A stretch of 64,000 bases of DNA from Lysobacterales bacterium (lineage in GTDB: Bacteria; Pseudomonadota; Gammaproteobacteria; Xanthomonadales; Rhodanobacteraceae), in the NCBI GenBank assembly GCA_017305055.1, contig JAFKMZ010000005.1, positions 1-64,000 on the forward strand, written 5' to 3'. How positions within the stretch are numbered: the first letter of the stretch is position 1; every line of letters starts with the position of its first letter. Shown here one piece after another: positions 40,409 through 50,241 of the stretch. The translations under genes were made by a program, and so were the position numbers. The notes below the pieces were generated by a model. It did no database searches and was not told the DNA's origin. It saw nothing but the letters and a program-made list of their open reading frames with translations.

Positions 40409-41326
40409 ATGAGCCCGTCGACCTTGCGCATTGCCACGCGCAAAAGCGCGCTTGCCCTGTGGCAGGCGGAACACGTCGCCGGATTGCTGCGTAGGAGGTA
40501 TCCGAAGCTCAAGGTGGAGCTGGTGCCGATGACCACCCGCGGCGACGAGATCCAGGATCGCTCGCTGGCGTCCCTTGGCGGCAAGGGCCTGTTCCTCAAG
40601 GAGCTCGAAGTGGCGATGTTGGAGGGGCGCGCCGATCTGGCCGTGCATTCGCTCAAGGACGTGCCTGCGCATCTGGATGCGGAGTTCACCCTTGCGGCCA
40701 TCCTGCCGCGCGCCGACGCCGCCGACGCGTTCGTCAGCAACCACTTCCAGACCCTGGCGGAGCTGCCTGGCGGCGCGCGCGTGGGCACTTCCTCGCTGCG
40801 CCGGCGCGCGCAGGTCCGTGGCCTGCGGCCGGACGTGGAAGTACTCGACTTGCGCGGCAATGTCGGCACCCGGCTGGCCAAGCTCGATGCCGGCAACTAC
40901 GACGCCATCGTGCTGGCCTGCGCCGGACTGCAGCGCCTGGGCCTGGCCGCGCGCATCCGGTCGCGCCTGCTGGCGCCTGCCTGGTTGCCGGCACCCGGCC
41001 AGGCCGCGATTGCCATCGAGGCCAGCCAGGCCGACAGCAGAGTGATGTCCCTGCTGGCGGCGTTGGACGATGCGGACACCCGCCTCACGGTCAGCGCCGA
41101 GCGCGCGCTGAATCGCGCGCTCGGCGGCAGTTGCAGCATACCGATCGGCGCCTGGTGCACGCACGAGAACGACACCCTGCACCTGCAGGGCCTGGTCGGC
41201 GATCCGGAAAGCGGCCGCGTGCTGCGCGCCGAGGTCAGCATGGATGCCGGCCACGCCGACGAACTCGGCCAACGGGTGGCGGACCTGCTGCTGGCCCAAG
41301 GCGCCGGCGCCATGCTGGGAACCTGA
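40409..41326 (+). CDS. hemC: Hydroxymethylbilane synthase (porphobilinogen deaminase)
   Basis: 305-aa heme-pathway enzyme that polymerises four porphobilinogens. [49 protein letters not shown] and [11 protein letters not shown] carry substrate- and catalysis-related residues. Cys at about residue 241 ([11 protein letters not shown]) is the dipyrromethane attachment site. CCAGGAG before ATG 40409 supports the start. Cotranscription with the efflux pump upstream (138-bp gap) is doubtful. Confidence 0.97.
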   Translation: MSPSTLRIATRKSALALWQAEHVAGLLRRRYPKLKVELVPMTTRGDEIQDRSLASLGGKGLFLKELEVAMLEGRADLAVHSLKDVPAHLDAEFTLAAILPRADAADAFVSNHFQTLAELPGGARVGTSSLRRRAQVRGLRPDVEVLDLRGNVGTRLAKLDAGNYDAIVLACAGLQRLGLAARIRSRLLAPAWLPAPGQAAIAIEASQADSRVMSLLAALDDADTRLTVSAERALNRALGGSCSIPIGAWCTHENDTLHLQGLVGDPESGRVLRAEVSMDAGHADELGQRVADLLLAQGAGAMLGT

Positions 41327-41434
41327 ACACCAGCGGCGGGCGCCCCAATGGTCACCGCGGGCGACGCCAGCCACACGACCGATACGACACGGCCGCCGGA
41401 CCCACGGGTGCGGCGTCCGTCGCGAGCGGGGCTG

Positions 41435-42241
41435 TCAGAAGTTGTAGACCAGATTGGTGGTGGTCAAGGTGTCGGTGCGCTTGACGCCTGGCAGGACATT
41501 GCTGTGGTGGCGGACCTGCAGTGCGACCTTCAAGGCCAGCTTGCGTGTCATGGTCACCGACAAGCCAGCGTCGTTTTGCAGATACTTGTCTTTGGAGCCG
41601 ACTTCCATCAGCAGCTTGTCCTCGAACGCGGTGTTTTCAGTGAGCTTGTAGCGGTAGCTCACCAGGCCGCGGCCAACCGCCTCGTTGACCGTAGGCTGGT
41701 GCTGGCGTACCACCTCGCCATCCACCAGCATGCTGACCGTGGCCGGCTGATAGCGCTTGTAGCCGGGGCCGACTTCGAAGGACAGCTCGGTACGGGCAGT
41801 CTTCAATGCGATATAGCCATAGCCCAGCGAGACCACGCCCTGCCAGAGGTTCGCACCGAATTCATCGTGCTCGTAACGGGCAGCGCCCACGATGTAGCTG
41901 CGCGGATCGAGCTTGAGACCCACCGACGCACCGCCGTCGTAGCGGTTCGCCGTAGTGTTGAACTGGGTCACCGTAGCCCCGGACGCATCGACGATCTTCT
42001 GCTGCGACTTCGAACGCAGGGCGTCCAGGAAGAATGCATTCTTCCAGCGATCGTTTTCCTGGTTGAGGCCAAGTTTTGCATCGACATTCTGCGAGCGCGT
42101 ATTGCCGGTGGTCGAGGCAAAACCGAATTCACCGGAACCTGTCCAGCCGCCATTCTGGGTCGCGGTGGAGGCATCCTGTGCCTGGGCGGCAAAGCTCGCG
42201 CAGACGGCAAGCAGAGCAGCGGCAAGTAGGCTTCTGTTCAT
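41435..42241 (-). CDS. DUF481 family outer-membrane protein (YdiY-like)
   Basis: 268 aa with a signal peptide (LLAAALLAVCASFAAQAQ) and a C-terminal aromatic residue (NLVYNF), typical of outer-membrane beta-barrels. GGWTGSGEFGFASTTGNTRSQNVDAKL is the start of the DUF481 fold, and the remainder is alternating beta strands. DUF481 proteins have been called salt-induced, but function is unsettled. ATG 42241 gives the full signal peptide. It lies downstream of the cold-shock gene on the same strand, after a strong terminator. Confidence 0.85.
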   Translation of the reverse strand: MNRSLLAAALLAVCASFAAQAQDASTATQNGGWTGSGEFGFASTTGNTRSQNVDAKLGLNQENDRWKNAFFLDALRSKSQQKIVDASGATVTQFNTTANRYDGGASVGLKLDPRSYIVGAARYEHDEFGANLWQGVVSLGYGYIALKTARTELSFEVGPGYKRYQPATVSMLVDGEVVRQHQPTVNEAVGRGLVSYRYKLTENTAFEDKLLMEVGSKDKYLQNDAGLSVTMTRKLALKVALQVRHHSNVLPGVKRTDTLTTTNLVYNF

Positions 42242-42365
42242 TGCGAACGTCCTTGGACATATGTCGAATAGACGCACACATTAATAACGAGTGTTGAACT
42301 TGCAATGAACGGTAGGGCGGCGCACTCTGCGGCCAGGCGTTCGTGCCGCGCCCATGCACAAAAGG

Positions 42366-42392
42366 AAAGGCCCGCCGAAGCGGGCCTTTCTG
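42366..42392. terminator. Rho-independent terminator of the cold-shock gene
   Basis: AAAGGCCCGC (42366-42375) and GCGGGCCTTT (42380-42389) form a 10-bp stem with a CGAA loop, about 36 bp past the stop of the cold-shock gene. It should work on the minus strand and partly on the plus. Confidence 0.85.
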
Positions 42393-42425
42393 GTGTGGGC
42401 TGCAAACCCAAGTCCACGTTAAACC

Positions 42426-42635
42426 TCAGGCCACCTGGACTTCTTCTGCCTGCAGGCCTTTCTGGCCCTTGGTCACGATGAAAGTGACGTGCTGGCCTTC
42501 CTGCAACGACTTGAACCCGGTGCCCTGGATCGCACGAAAATGCACGAACAGGTCATCACCGCTTTCCGGGGTGATGAACCCAAAACCCTTGGCGTCGTTG
42601 AACCACTTGACTGTACCGCTTTGACGATCCGACAT
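42426..42635 (-). CDS. Cold-shock domain protein (CspA family)
   Basis: 69-aa single-domain RNA/ssDNA-binding protein. [27 protein letters not shown] contains RNP1 (KGFGFI) and RNP2 (LFVHF). [12 protein letters not shown] is the usual start at ATG 42635, with an AGGT site upstream. It is divergent from exonuclease III across 214 bp, which may include a long 5' leader as in cspA. It is insulated downstream by a terminator. Confidence 0.95.
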   Translation of the reverse strand: MSDRQSGTVKWFNDAKGFGFITPESGDDLFVHFRAIQGTGFKSLQEGQHVTFIVTKGQKGLQAEEVQVA

Positions 42636-42849
42636 GTAACCTACCTTTGAAGCGTTTGGACGATTTGCCGCCGACTGCAAACGCAGCGTGGGCCGCAATA
42701 CCATGCAGCAACCTGCCGGTCATCCGGCAGTCGTGCCGGCGCAGCATACACCAGAAACACCGATATTCCCGGCGCGTGGCCATGGCCGCTGTGTCCGCGC
42801 ACCTCGCCGGGCTGCCGGACCGGAGCGGCACATCGCCTACAATGCGGCC

Positions 42850-43668
42850 ATGAAGATTGCTTCATGGAACGTCAATTCGCTGAACGTACGCCTGCCGCAC
42901 CTGCTCCAGTGGCTCGCTGCGGCGCAGCCGGACCTCGTCGCCCTGCAGGAAACCAAGCTGGAGGATGCGAAGTTTCCCGTCACCGAACTGGCCGCCGCGG
43001 GTTACCAGGCCGTGTTCTCCGGCCAGCGCAGCTACAACGGCGTTGCCCTGCTGGCCCGGCAGACCACCGCCAGCAACCTGGTCGACGTGGTCACCGACAT
43101 CCCGGGTCTGGACGATCCGCAACGCCGGATCCTGGCTGCCACCATCCCGGCCTCGACGCTGGGCGTGGCCCGACCGCTGCGCGTGGTGAACCTGTATGTG
43201 GTCAACGGCAAGGCCGTCGGCGATACCAAATACACCTACAAGCTGGAATGGATGGCCGCGGTGAAAGCCTTCCTGGCCAATGAGCTGGCGCGTCATCCCG
43301 ACCTGGTGGTACTCGGGGATTTCAATATCTGCCCGGACGACCGCGACGTCTACGACCCGGCGGCATGGGGCGACGCCATCCTGTGCTCGCCGCCCGAGCG
43401 CGCCGCGCTGAAGGCCATCACAGACCTGGGCCTGCATGACAGCTTCCGCGTGCTGGAGCCGGAGGCCGGGCATTACAGCTGGTGGGACTACCGGCAGGGC
43501 GCCTTTCGCCGCAATATGGGTTTGCGTATCGACTTGATCCTGGTTGCCGAGGCACTCAAGTCAATGATCACGAGTGCCGCCATCGACCGCGAACCGCGCC
43601 GCTGGGAACGCCCGTCCGACCACGCACCCGTGACCCTGGAACTCGCCCGGATAGCCGACCCGAGATGA
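42850..43668 (+). CDS. xth: Exodeoxyribonuclease III
   Basis: 272-aa AP endonuclease/3' exonuclease of base-excision repair. MKIASWNVNSLNVRLPHL, LQETKLED (catalytic Glu about residue 35), VLGDFNICPDDRDVYDP and the final SDHAPVTLEL are the standard motifs. ATG 42850 is at the conserved N-terminus. The stop overlaps the next gene's ATG (ATGA). Confidence 0.95.
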   Translation: MKIASWNVNSLNVRLPHLLQWLAAAQPDLVALQETKLEDAKFPVTELAAAGYQAVFSGQRSYNGVALLARQTTASNLVDVVTDIPGLDDPQRRILAATIPASTLGVARPLRVVNLYVVNGKAVGDTKYTYKLEWMAAVKAFLANELARHPDLVVLGDFNICPDDRDVYDPAAWGDAILCSPPERAALKAITDLGLHDSFRVLEPEAGHYSWWDYRQGAFRRNMGLRIDLILVAEALKSMITSAAIDREPRRWERPSDHAPVTLELARIADPR

Positions 43669-44348
43669 CCGCCAAGACCGAATGGCCCAGTTCGCTGGAC
43701 GAAACCGAGCTGCAGGAGCTTGATCGCTACCTGCGCAGCCACTCCGCGCAGGGCGCCCTGCTGCTCGATGGCGTGCATGGCCTGCTCAGCGCCCTGGCCG
43801 TGGGACCATTGCCGGTGTTGCCCGACGAATGGCTGCCCGAAGTACTGCATGAGCCGTTCGCCGACGAGCAGGAGGGCAACCGCGTGTTGGCCCTGCTGGC
43901 CAAACTCAATGATTCCATCAGCGCCGAGCTCGATGTGGATGCCTATACGCCCATCGTCGGCGAGGTGGACATGGAGGCGGGCCCCACTGTCTCCGCTGCC
44001 GGCTGGTGCGAGGGCTTCAGTCGCGGCATCGATCTGCGCGCCGACCTGTGGGAAGTACGGCTGACCCAGGATCCGCACCTGATGGAACTGCTGGGACCGG
44101 TCATGGCGTTGGCCGTGGACGAGGGCATCCTGCGGGCCGAAGTCCAGTTCGAGAAGCTCGGCGAGGATGAATACGACGAATGCCTGGCGCAGGTACCCGA
44201 CGTGCTGATGGCGGTCAATCACTACTGGGAAGCCAAGCCGGTCACCGAGGACGAGATGCGCACCCTGACCCTGGTCGCCGATGCCGGGCAGGAGCCGGTC
44301 CAGGCAGTCCAGCCGCCACGACACCGCGCAGGCCACTGGCTGCACTGA
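43665..44348 (+). CDS. UPF0149 (YecA/YgfB-like) protein
   Basis: 227 aa. LDRYLRSHSAQGALLLDGVHGLLSALAVGPLP and SAAGWCEGFSRGIDLRADLWEV are the two conserved helices of this family. No SEC-C zinc motif is visible at the C-terminus. Function is unknown; it is coupled by ATGA overlap to exonuclease III. Confidence 0.8.
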   Translation: MTAKTEWPSSLDETELQELDRYLRSHSAQGALLLDGVHGLLSALAVGPLPVLPDEWLPEVLHEPFADEQEGNRVLALLAKLNDSISAELDVDAYTPIVGEVDMEAGPTVSAAGWCEGFSRGIDLRADLWEVRLTQDPHLMELLGPVMALAVDEGILRAEVQFEKLGEDEYDECLAQVPDVLMAVNHYWEAKPVTEDEMRTLTLVADAGQEPVQAVQPPRHRAGHWLH

Positions 44349-44720
44349 GCACGGTGCGGCCGCGCCAGGAACGGCAGACGCGTCGGTATGCGCCGCTGGT
44401 GGTCACCCATCCGCACGACACCCGACAAACGGCGACACCCACGCGCCGCCGGCGCCATACCGGGCGCCCGGCGAACTCCACTCCACTGGCGGCACGGAAC
44501 GTGCTTGGCCTGGCCACGGGAGGCTCGTCGGACGGGGCTGCTTGAGCCACGCATGCCATGGCCGATGTACTGACCTGAGCCCATCGGGCGATCTGTCGGT
44601 GCCTATGGACGGCTTTGTGAAATTTTGTTAAGTTCACATTAACCGGTTGTGTTACAGACTACTTGTGCATTACACCTCGAGCTGGATGCATTGGGTCTAG
44701 ACAACTCATTGATTGATATC
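44349..44720. other. 372-bp gene-free stretch
   Basis: No convincing gene on either strand. The first 230 bp are GC-rich with no clear motif. From about 44615 the base composition turns AT-rich, with TGTGAA (44616-44621) and TTCACA (44633-44638) as a 6-bp inverted repeat 11 bp apart. This region probably holds the promoter and an operator for the gene at 44721. Confidence 0.5.
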
Positions 44721-45191
44721 ATGACAATACTCACGCTCAGCATGCTCACCGGGATCCTGGCCGCCATCGCCGCAGCCTTGAAATACGTTCCTGCAGGACA
44801 TGTCTACAGCGTGCATCGTGGCAAGCAGCCGCCGCGGCTATTGCAGCCTGGCCTGCATTGGGTCGTTCCCGGCCTCGACCGCGTGGCCAACCGTATCGAT
44901 CTGGGTGGACAGACCCTGCACTTTGAGGATCCCGGAGTCGGCACCCAACCCCTGCAGGGCACGGTGTACTGGCAGGTGCTGGAGCCCGAGCGCGCCGACC
45001 CGGTCATGGCCGAGGCGGAACAGCTCATCCGCAACAGCGTCCTGACGGCATTGCGCAACGAGACCATGGACGAGGACGGGCATGGCCGCCTGGGGCGCGT
45101 GCTGGATGGCCGGGTCAAGCAACAACTCAATCACGAGCTGCGCCAGCGCGGAATGATGGTCACCCGGGTGGAGTTGGCGACGGCTGCCTGA
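44721..45191 (+). CDS. Small SPFH/band-7-like membrane protein
   Basis: 156 aa with one N-terminal membrane segment (ILTLSMLTGILAAIAAAL), then YVPAGHVYSVHRGKQPPRLLQPGLHWVVPGLDRVANRIDLG, which resembles the start of SPFH/band-7 domains. At 156 aa it is much shorter than HflK, HflC or QmcA and lacks the long C-terminal coiled coil. An in-frame GTG at 44649 would extend it; ATG 44721 gives a cleaner membrane segment. Partner and function are unknown. It is followed by a terminator-like hairpin. Confidence 0.55.
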   Translation: MTILTLSMLTGILAAIAAALKYVPAGHVYSVHRGKQPPRLLQPGLHWVVPGLDRVANRIDLGGQTLHFEDPGVGTQPLQGTVYWQVLEPERADPVMAEAEQLIRNSVLTALRNETMDEDGHGRLGRVLDGRVKQQLNHELRQRGMMVTRVELATAA

Positions 45192-45270
45192 ACCTTGCCG
45201 AGCTTGCGCCAGGCGCCGCAGAGCGTCGCGCCAAGGGGAGCGCTTCGAGCCATCCTGGATGAGGATGCGG

Positions 45271-45293
45271 CCCGCTTCGGCGGGTCTCCTTTT
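45271..45293 (+). terminator. Probable terminator of the SPFH-like gene
   Basis: CCCGC (45271-45275), TTCG loop and GCGGG (45280-45284), followed by a T-rich run (TCTCCTTTTG). It lies 80 bp after the stop at 45191. Confidence 0.6.
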
Positions 45294-45369
45294 GTACCCC
45301 AGTCGGTGTACCCGCGCCAACCGTACCGTTAAGGTAGCCGGGTCGCGGCGACGAGGCTTGCAACAGCGC

Positions 45370-46002
45370 ATGAACCTGGACCACCTGGAACCCCTGCTGC
45401 GCGCCGGCATCGACAGCCTGGGCCTGGCGCTGGGCGACGACATCGTCCGGCGCCTGCTTGACTACCAGGCCTTGCTGGCCCGCTGGAACCACACCTACAA
45501 CCTGACTGCCGTACGTGACCCGCAGCAGATGGTCGTGCGCCACCTGCTCGATTCCCTGGCCGTATTGCCCTACGTCCGTGGCCCGAGGCTCGCCGACCTG
45601 GGTACCGGTGCGGGGCTGCCCGGCATGCCCCTGGCGATCGCCATGCCCGGGATCCAGGTCTCGCTGGTGGACGCCAATGGCAAGAAGGTCCGCTTCCTGC
45701 GTGAGGCAATCCGCACCCTCAAGCTCGACAACGTCAAAGCGGTGCAGGATCGGATGGAGAACCTGGGCGGCGAATTCGATTGCATCACCTCGCGTGCGCT
45801 CTCCAGTGTCGGCGACATGCTGGGCGCGGCGGGGCACCTGCTGGCAACCGACGGCATCTGGCTGGCGCTGAAGGGGCAACGGCCGGAGGCCGAGCTCGCG
45901 GCCCTGCCTCCCGGTTTCGCCGTGCGCGCGGTACACGCGCTGAGCATTCCCGGCCTGGGCGCCGAGCGTCACCTGCTGGTACTGGCACGCGCACCGCACT
46001 GA
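45370..46002 (+). CDS. rsmG: 16S rRNA (guanine-N7) methyltransferase
   Basis: 210-aa SAM-dependent methyltransferase acting on G527 of 16S rRNA. RWNHTYNLTAVRDPQQMVVRHLLDSL and DLGTGAGLPGMPLAIAMP (SAM loop) are the diagnostic stretches, with VDANGKKVRFLRE after it. ATG 45370 is the natural start. It is followed after 57 bp by parA and parB, a conserved chromosome-partition neighbourhood. Confidence 0.95.
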   Translation: MNLDHLEPLLRAGIDSLGLALGDDIVRRLLDYQALLARWNHTYNLTAVRDPQQMVVRHLLDSLAVLPYVRGPRLADLGTGAGLPGMPLAIAMPGIQVSLVDANGKKVRFLREAIRTLKLDNVKAVQDRMENLGGEFDCITSRALSSVGDMLGAAGHLLATDGIWLALKGQRPEAELAALPPGFAVRAVHALSIPGLGAERHLLVLARAPH

Positions 46003-46059
46003 GCACGGCTTGCGGCAATGCTAATCTAGTCGCCTTACGTGCACGCTGGCGATCCTTCC

Positions 46060-46914
46060 ATGGCCCGCATCATCGCTGTCGCCAATCAAAAAGGCGGCGT
46101 CGGCAAGACCACCACGGCGGTCAACCTGGCTGCGGCCCTGGCAGCGGCTCGGCGCACGGTGCTGTTGGTGGACCTGGACCCGCAAGGCAACGCCACCATG
46201 GCCTCGGGCGTGGACAAGCGGGAAGTCGCGGCCAATGGCTGTGCCGTACTGTTGGAGGAGATGCCGATTGGCGCGGCGATCGTCGCCACGGCGGCGCATT
46301 TCGACCTGCTGCCCGGCGGCTCCGACCTCACCGCGGCCGAACTCAAGCTGATGGATGCGCTGGCCCGGGAGCACCGGCTGAAGGACCAGCTGGCGCCGGT
46401 CGCCGGTCGCTATGACGTGATCCTGATCGACTGCCCGCCATCGCTCAACCTGCTCACCCTGAATGCCTTGACCGCCGCACACGGCGTGCTGATTCCGGTG
46501 CAATGCGAGTATTTCGCCCTGGAGGGGCTGTCCAGCCTGCTGGAGACGATCAAGGCCGTGCGTCGGCGCCTGAATCCCCACCTGCAAATCGAAGGACTGC
46601 TGCGCACCATGTACGACGTCCGCAACAACCTCGGCAACGAGGTGTCCGCCCAGCTGACCCAGCATTTCGGCGACAAGGTGCTGCGTTCGGTCATCCCGCG
46701 CAACGTGCGCCTGGCAGAGGCGCCGAGCCACGGCCAGCCCATCCACCTCTACGACCGCAGTTCGCGGGGTGCGATCGCCTATATCGGGTTGGCTGGCGAA
46801 TTGATCCGCCGCGAACGCCAGCAGCGGCCGGCCGGCCCGGGCACCGGCGCTCCGCCGCCAGCGGCACGCGACGAGCACGTGCTGGCGACCCCGACTCCCA
46901 ACCATCTGGACTGA
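46060..46914 (+). CDS. parA: Chromosome-partitioning ATPase ParA/Soj
   Basis: 284-aa Walker-type ATPase. ARIIAVANQKGGVGKTTTAVNLAAALA contains the deviant Walker A (KGGVGKTT), followed by VDLDPQGNATMA and VILIDCPPSLNLLTLNAL (Walker B). ATG 46060 was chosen over 46039 because the ATPase core begins right after. The stop is 2 bp from the parB ATG. Confidence 0.96.
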   Translation: MARIIAVANQKGGVGKTTTAVNLAAALAAARRTVLLVDLDPQGNATMASGVDKREVAANGCAVLLEEMPIGAAIVATAAHFDLLPGGSDLTAAELKLMDALAREHRLKDQLAPVAGRYDVILIDCPPSLNLLTLNALTAAHGVLIPVQCEYFALEGLSSLLETIKAVRRRLNPHLQIEGLLRTMYDVRNNLGNEVSAQLTQHFGDKVLRSVIPRNVRLAEAPSHGQPIHLYDRSSRGAIAYIGLAGELIRRERQQRPAGPGTGAPPPAARDEHVLATPTPNHLD

Positions 46915-46916
46915 GC

Positions 46917-47783
<867 letters not shown>

Positions 47784-47931
47784 CCCACCGTCGCGCCACG
47801 GCAAGCGCGATCGCCGCACTGCCCCCGCGCAGGCGATAATGTGCAGCGGCAAACCCGTCGCTGCCCGCCATCCGCCGGCGGAGTGCATGCCGCGCGCCGC
47901 CGCCAAGCCCGCCTCACACCAGGGTCGTCCC

Positions 47932-48648
47932 ATGCTGGAACTCTCGGTCATCGTTCCCGTATTCAATGAACGTGACAACATCCCGCCGCTGCTGGCAGAA
48001 ATCGCCGGCGCCCTGCGTGACCATATCGCCTTCGAGATCATCTATATCGACGACGATTCCAGCGACGACAGCCGCGCCGTGCTCGAGGCCGAGCGCGCCA
48101 GGTATCCCGAGCTGCGCATCCTGCGCCACCTCACCCGGAGCGGGCAGAGCACCGCGGTATGGAATGGCGTGCGTGCCGCCAAGGCGCCATGGATCGCGAC
48201 CCTGGACGGCGACGGCCAGAATGATCCCGCCGACATCCCCAGGCTGCTGGCCGCGCGCGGTGCCGCAGCCGCCGACGTGAGGCTCTTTGCCGGCTGGCGT
48301 ACCACGCGCCGCGACAGCTTCAACAAGCGCATCTCCTCGCGGATCGCCAACGCCGTGCGCTCACGCATGCTGCGCGACGCCACCCCGGATACCGGCTGTG
48401 GGCTCAAGTTGTTCGAGCGCGAAACCTTCCTGCGTCTGCCCTATTTCGACCACATGCATCGTTACCTGCCGGCCCTGGTCAAACGCGCCGGCTTCACCTG
48501 CCAGAGCGTGCCGGTCGGCCATCGTCCGCGCACCGCCGGCGTCTCCAAGTACGGCATGCTGGACCGGCTCTGGGTGGGCCTGGCCGACCTGCGCGGTGTG
48601 GCCTGGCTGATGCGCCGCGCCAAGGTCACCCGGGTCGAGGAATTATAG
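47932..48648 (+). CDS. Dolichol-phosphate-mannose-synthase-like GT2 glycosyltransferase
   Basis: 238 aa. LSVIVPVFNERDNIPPLL, IIYIDDDSSDDS and ATLDGDGQNDPADIPRL are the typical GT2 motifs of DPM1/ArnC-like enzymes, and TPDTGCGLKLFERETF and HRPRTAGVSKYG are family marks. There are no C-terminal membrane helices, unlike ArnC. It likely transfers a sugar from a nucleotide donor to a polyprenyl phosphate. AGGG eight bases before ATG 47932 supports the start. Confidence 0.87.
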   Translation: MLELSVIVPVFNERDNIPPLLAEIAGALRDHIAFEIIYIDDDSSDDSRAVLEAERARYPELRILRHLTRSGQSTAVWNGVRAAKAPWIATLDGDGQNDPADIPRLLAARGAAAADVRLFAGWRTTRRDSFNKRISSRIANAVRSRMLRDATPDTGCGLKLFERETFLRLPYFDHMHRYLPALVKRAGFTCQSVPVGHRPRTAGVSKYGMLDRLWVGLADLRGVAWLMRRAKVTRVEEL

Positions 48649-48731
48649 ACGGCCAAAGCGGGAACGCGCGGCGGTAGCGAAGCGTGCACGCGCGACGTAT
48701 GCTGGAAGCCTTCGCGCAAGGAGGTGTGCGC

Positions 48732-49100
48732 ATGACTATCGTCGTACAGAGGGTGTATTCGGCTGCCGCGGATACGGACGGCTATCGCGTGCTGCTTGAC
48801 CGTCTGTGGCCGCGCGGCCTGAAGAAGACCGACGTGGCCTACGACCTCTGGGCCAAGGATCTCGCCCCATCCAACGAATTGCGCAAGTGGTTCGGCCACG
48901 ATCCGGCGCTGTGGGACGAATTTCAACGGCGCTATGCCGCCGAGCTCGACCAGCACGTTGAGCATTGGCAGCCACTGGCGGAGCGCTCACGCAAGGAGAC
49001 CGTGGTCTTGCTGTTTGGCGCCCGCGACGAGACGCACAACAACGCCGTGGCGCTGAAGGCCTATCTGGAACGTTGGCTGCGCACGCACCACGCCCGGTGA
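48732..49100 (+). CDS. DUF488 family protein
   Basis: 122 aa. VLLDRLWPRGLKK, DLWAKDLAPSNELRKWFGHDP, and the C-terminal VVLLFGARDETHNNAVALKAYLE are diagnostic of DUF488. The start is well supported by an AAGGAGG seven bases upstream of ATG 48732. Function is unknown. It precedes a convergent patatin gene by 21 bp. Confidence 0.85.
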   Translation: MTIVVQRVYSAAADTDGYRVLLDRLWPRGLKKTDVAYDLWAKDLAPSNELRKWFGHDPALWDEFQRRYAAELDQHVEHWQPLAERSRKETVVLLFGARDETHNNAVALKAYLERWLRTHHAR

Positions 49101-49121
49101 GTTCCCGCCCGTCCGCGGCAC

Positions 49122-50054
49122 CTATGCCTCCGGCTCCCGCGCCGGCGCCGCCGGCCAGGACGCCAGGGCCGCGCGCGCCTGCTGCCGCCCGCGCTCGATC
49201 AGCTCGCGTGCGCGGTAGAACTCATACACGTTCGCGATGTCGCGTGGCAACTGGATCAGCAGGTCCGGTTCGTATACCGCCAGGCGCAGGCGCGACAAGT
49301 GGGCCTGCATCAGGTCGATCGACTGGTTGAGCAATTCAAACGTGCCGTGCGCCGGGATGTGCGCCGGGACATGCGGTACCAGGTGTCCGGCCCAGCGCGC
49401 CAGGCGCTGACGGTAGCCGCGCGGCTCCTCCGGCGCGGGTTCCTCGGCTTCCTCCGGCATGCTGCCACCCGCCACGCCGTCCAGGGCCACGGCAACCAGG
49501 TAATCCGCGCTGGCGCGGATCAAGGGCGTCACCGGCACCGGATTCAGCAAGGCCCCGTCCACCAGACGCTCGCCATTGAGCAGGTATGGCCGGAACACCG
49601 TTGGCAACGCGGTGGAGGCGCGGATCGCGTCGAACAGCGAGCCCTGTGTCAGCCATACCTCACGGCCCCGGTCCAGATTGGTGGCCACCGCGGTGTAGGC
49701 CACGGGCAAGTCCTCGATGCGCATGTCACCGGTGAGATGGCGCATGGTATTGATGATGCGCTCACCCTTGATGAAGCCACCGCCGCTCAGGGTCCAGTCA
49801 ACCAGGCGCAGCACGTCGAAGCGCGCCAGGCCGCACACCCAGTCCCGGTACACCGGCAGCTTGCCCATGGCGTGAATGCCACCGACCAGCGCGCCCATCG
49901 AGCTGCCGGCGATGGCGACTATCTCGAAGCCTTGGCGCTCGAGCTCCTCGATGACCCCGATGTGCGCAAGCCCCTTGGCTCCTCCCGAGCCCAGCGCAAG
50001 GGCGACCGTGGGTTTGGTTCCCGATTCGGGCGAAGTGGTGAGCGACGTGTGCAT
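49122..50054 (-). CDS. Patatin-like phospholipase (RssA-like)
   Basis: 310-aa serine hydrolase. ALGSGGAKGLAHIGVIEEL gives the oxyanion loop, GSSMGALVGGI the nucleophile elbow (GxSxG), and VDGALLNPVPV the catalytic Asp (DGA). It has no signal peptide. GTG 50084 would extend the frame; ATG 50054 was preferred. It resembles RssA/YlbK-type enzymes; the lipid substrate is not known. Confidence 0.9.
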   Translation of the reverse strand: MHTSLTTSPESGTKPTVALALGSGGAKGLAHIGVIEELERQGFEIVAIAGSSMGALVGGIHAMGKLPVYRDWVCGLARFDVLRLVDWTLSGGGFIKGERIINTMRHLTGDMRIEDLPVAYTAVATNLDRGREVWLTQGSLFDAIRASTALPTVFRPYLLNGERLVDGALLNPVPVTPLIRASADYLVAVALDGVAGGSMPEEAEEPAPEEPRGYRQRLARWAGHLVPHVPAHIPAHGTFELLNQSIDLMQAHLSRLRLAVYEPDLLIQLPRDIANVYEFYRARELIERGRQQARAALASWPAAPAREPEA

Positions 50055-50241
50055 GGCCAACGCCTGCAAAGCTGACCCCGTCACGCAGCATCGTCAAGGG
50101 CGAGCCGAAGCCGCGGCGAGGACCGACCCCGCGCACGATGCCTCACGCGCCGTTGCCACGCAAGCCCACTATCATGTGCCGAATGCGTGACTTTCCGCAC
50201 CCCCGCATGCCGTTCCATCACCGTGCCTCGGGGATCCGGTC

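Noticed and set aside
44616..44638. TGTGA...TCACA as a CRP site upstream of the SPFH-like gene
   Set aside because: The half-sites are 13 bp apart, whereas a CRP site needs 6 bp. I keep it only as a generic inverted repeat.
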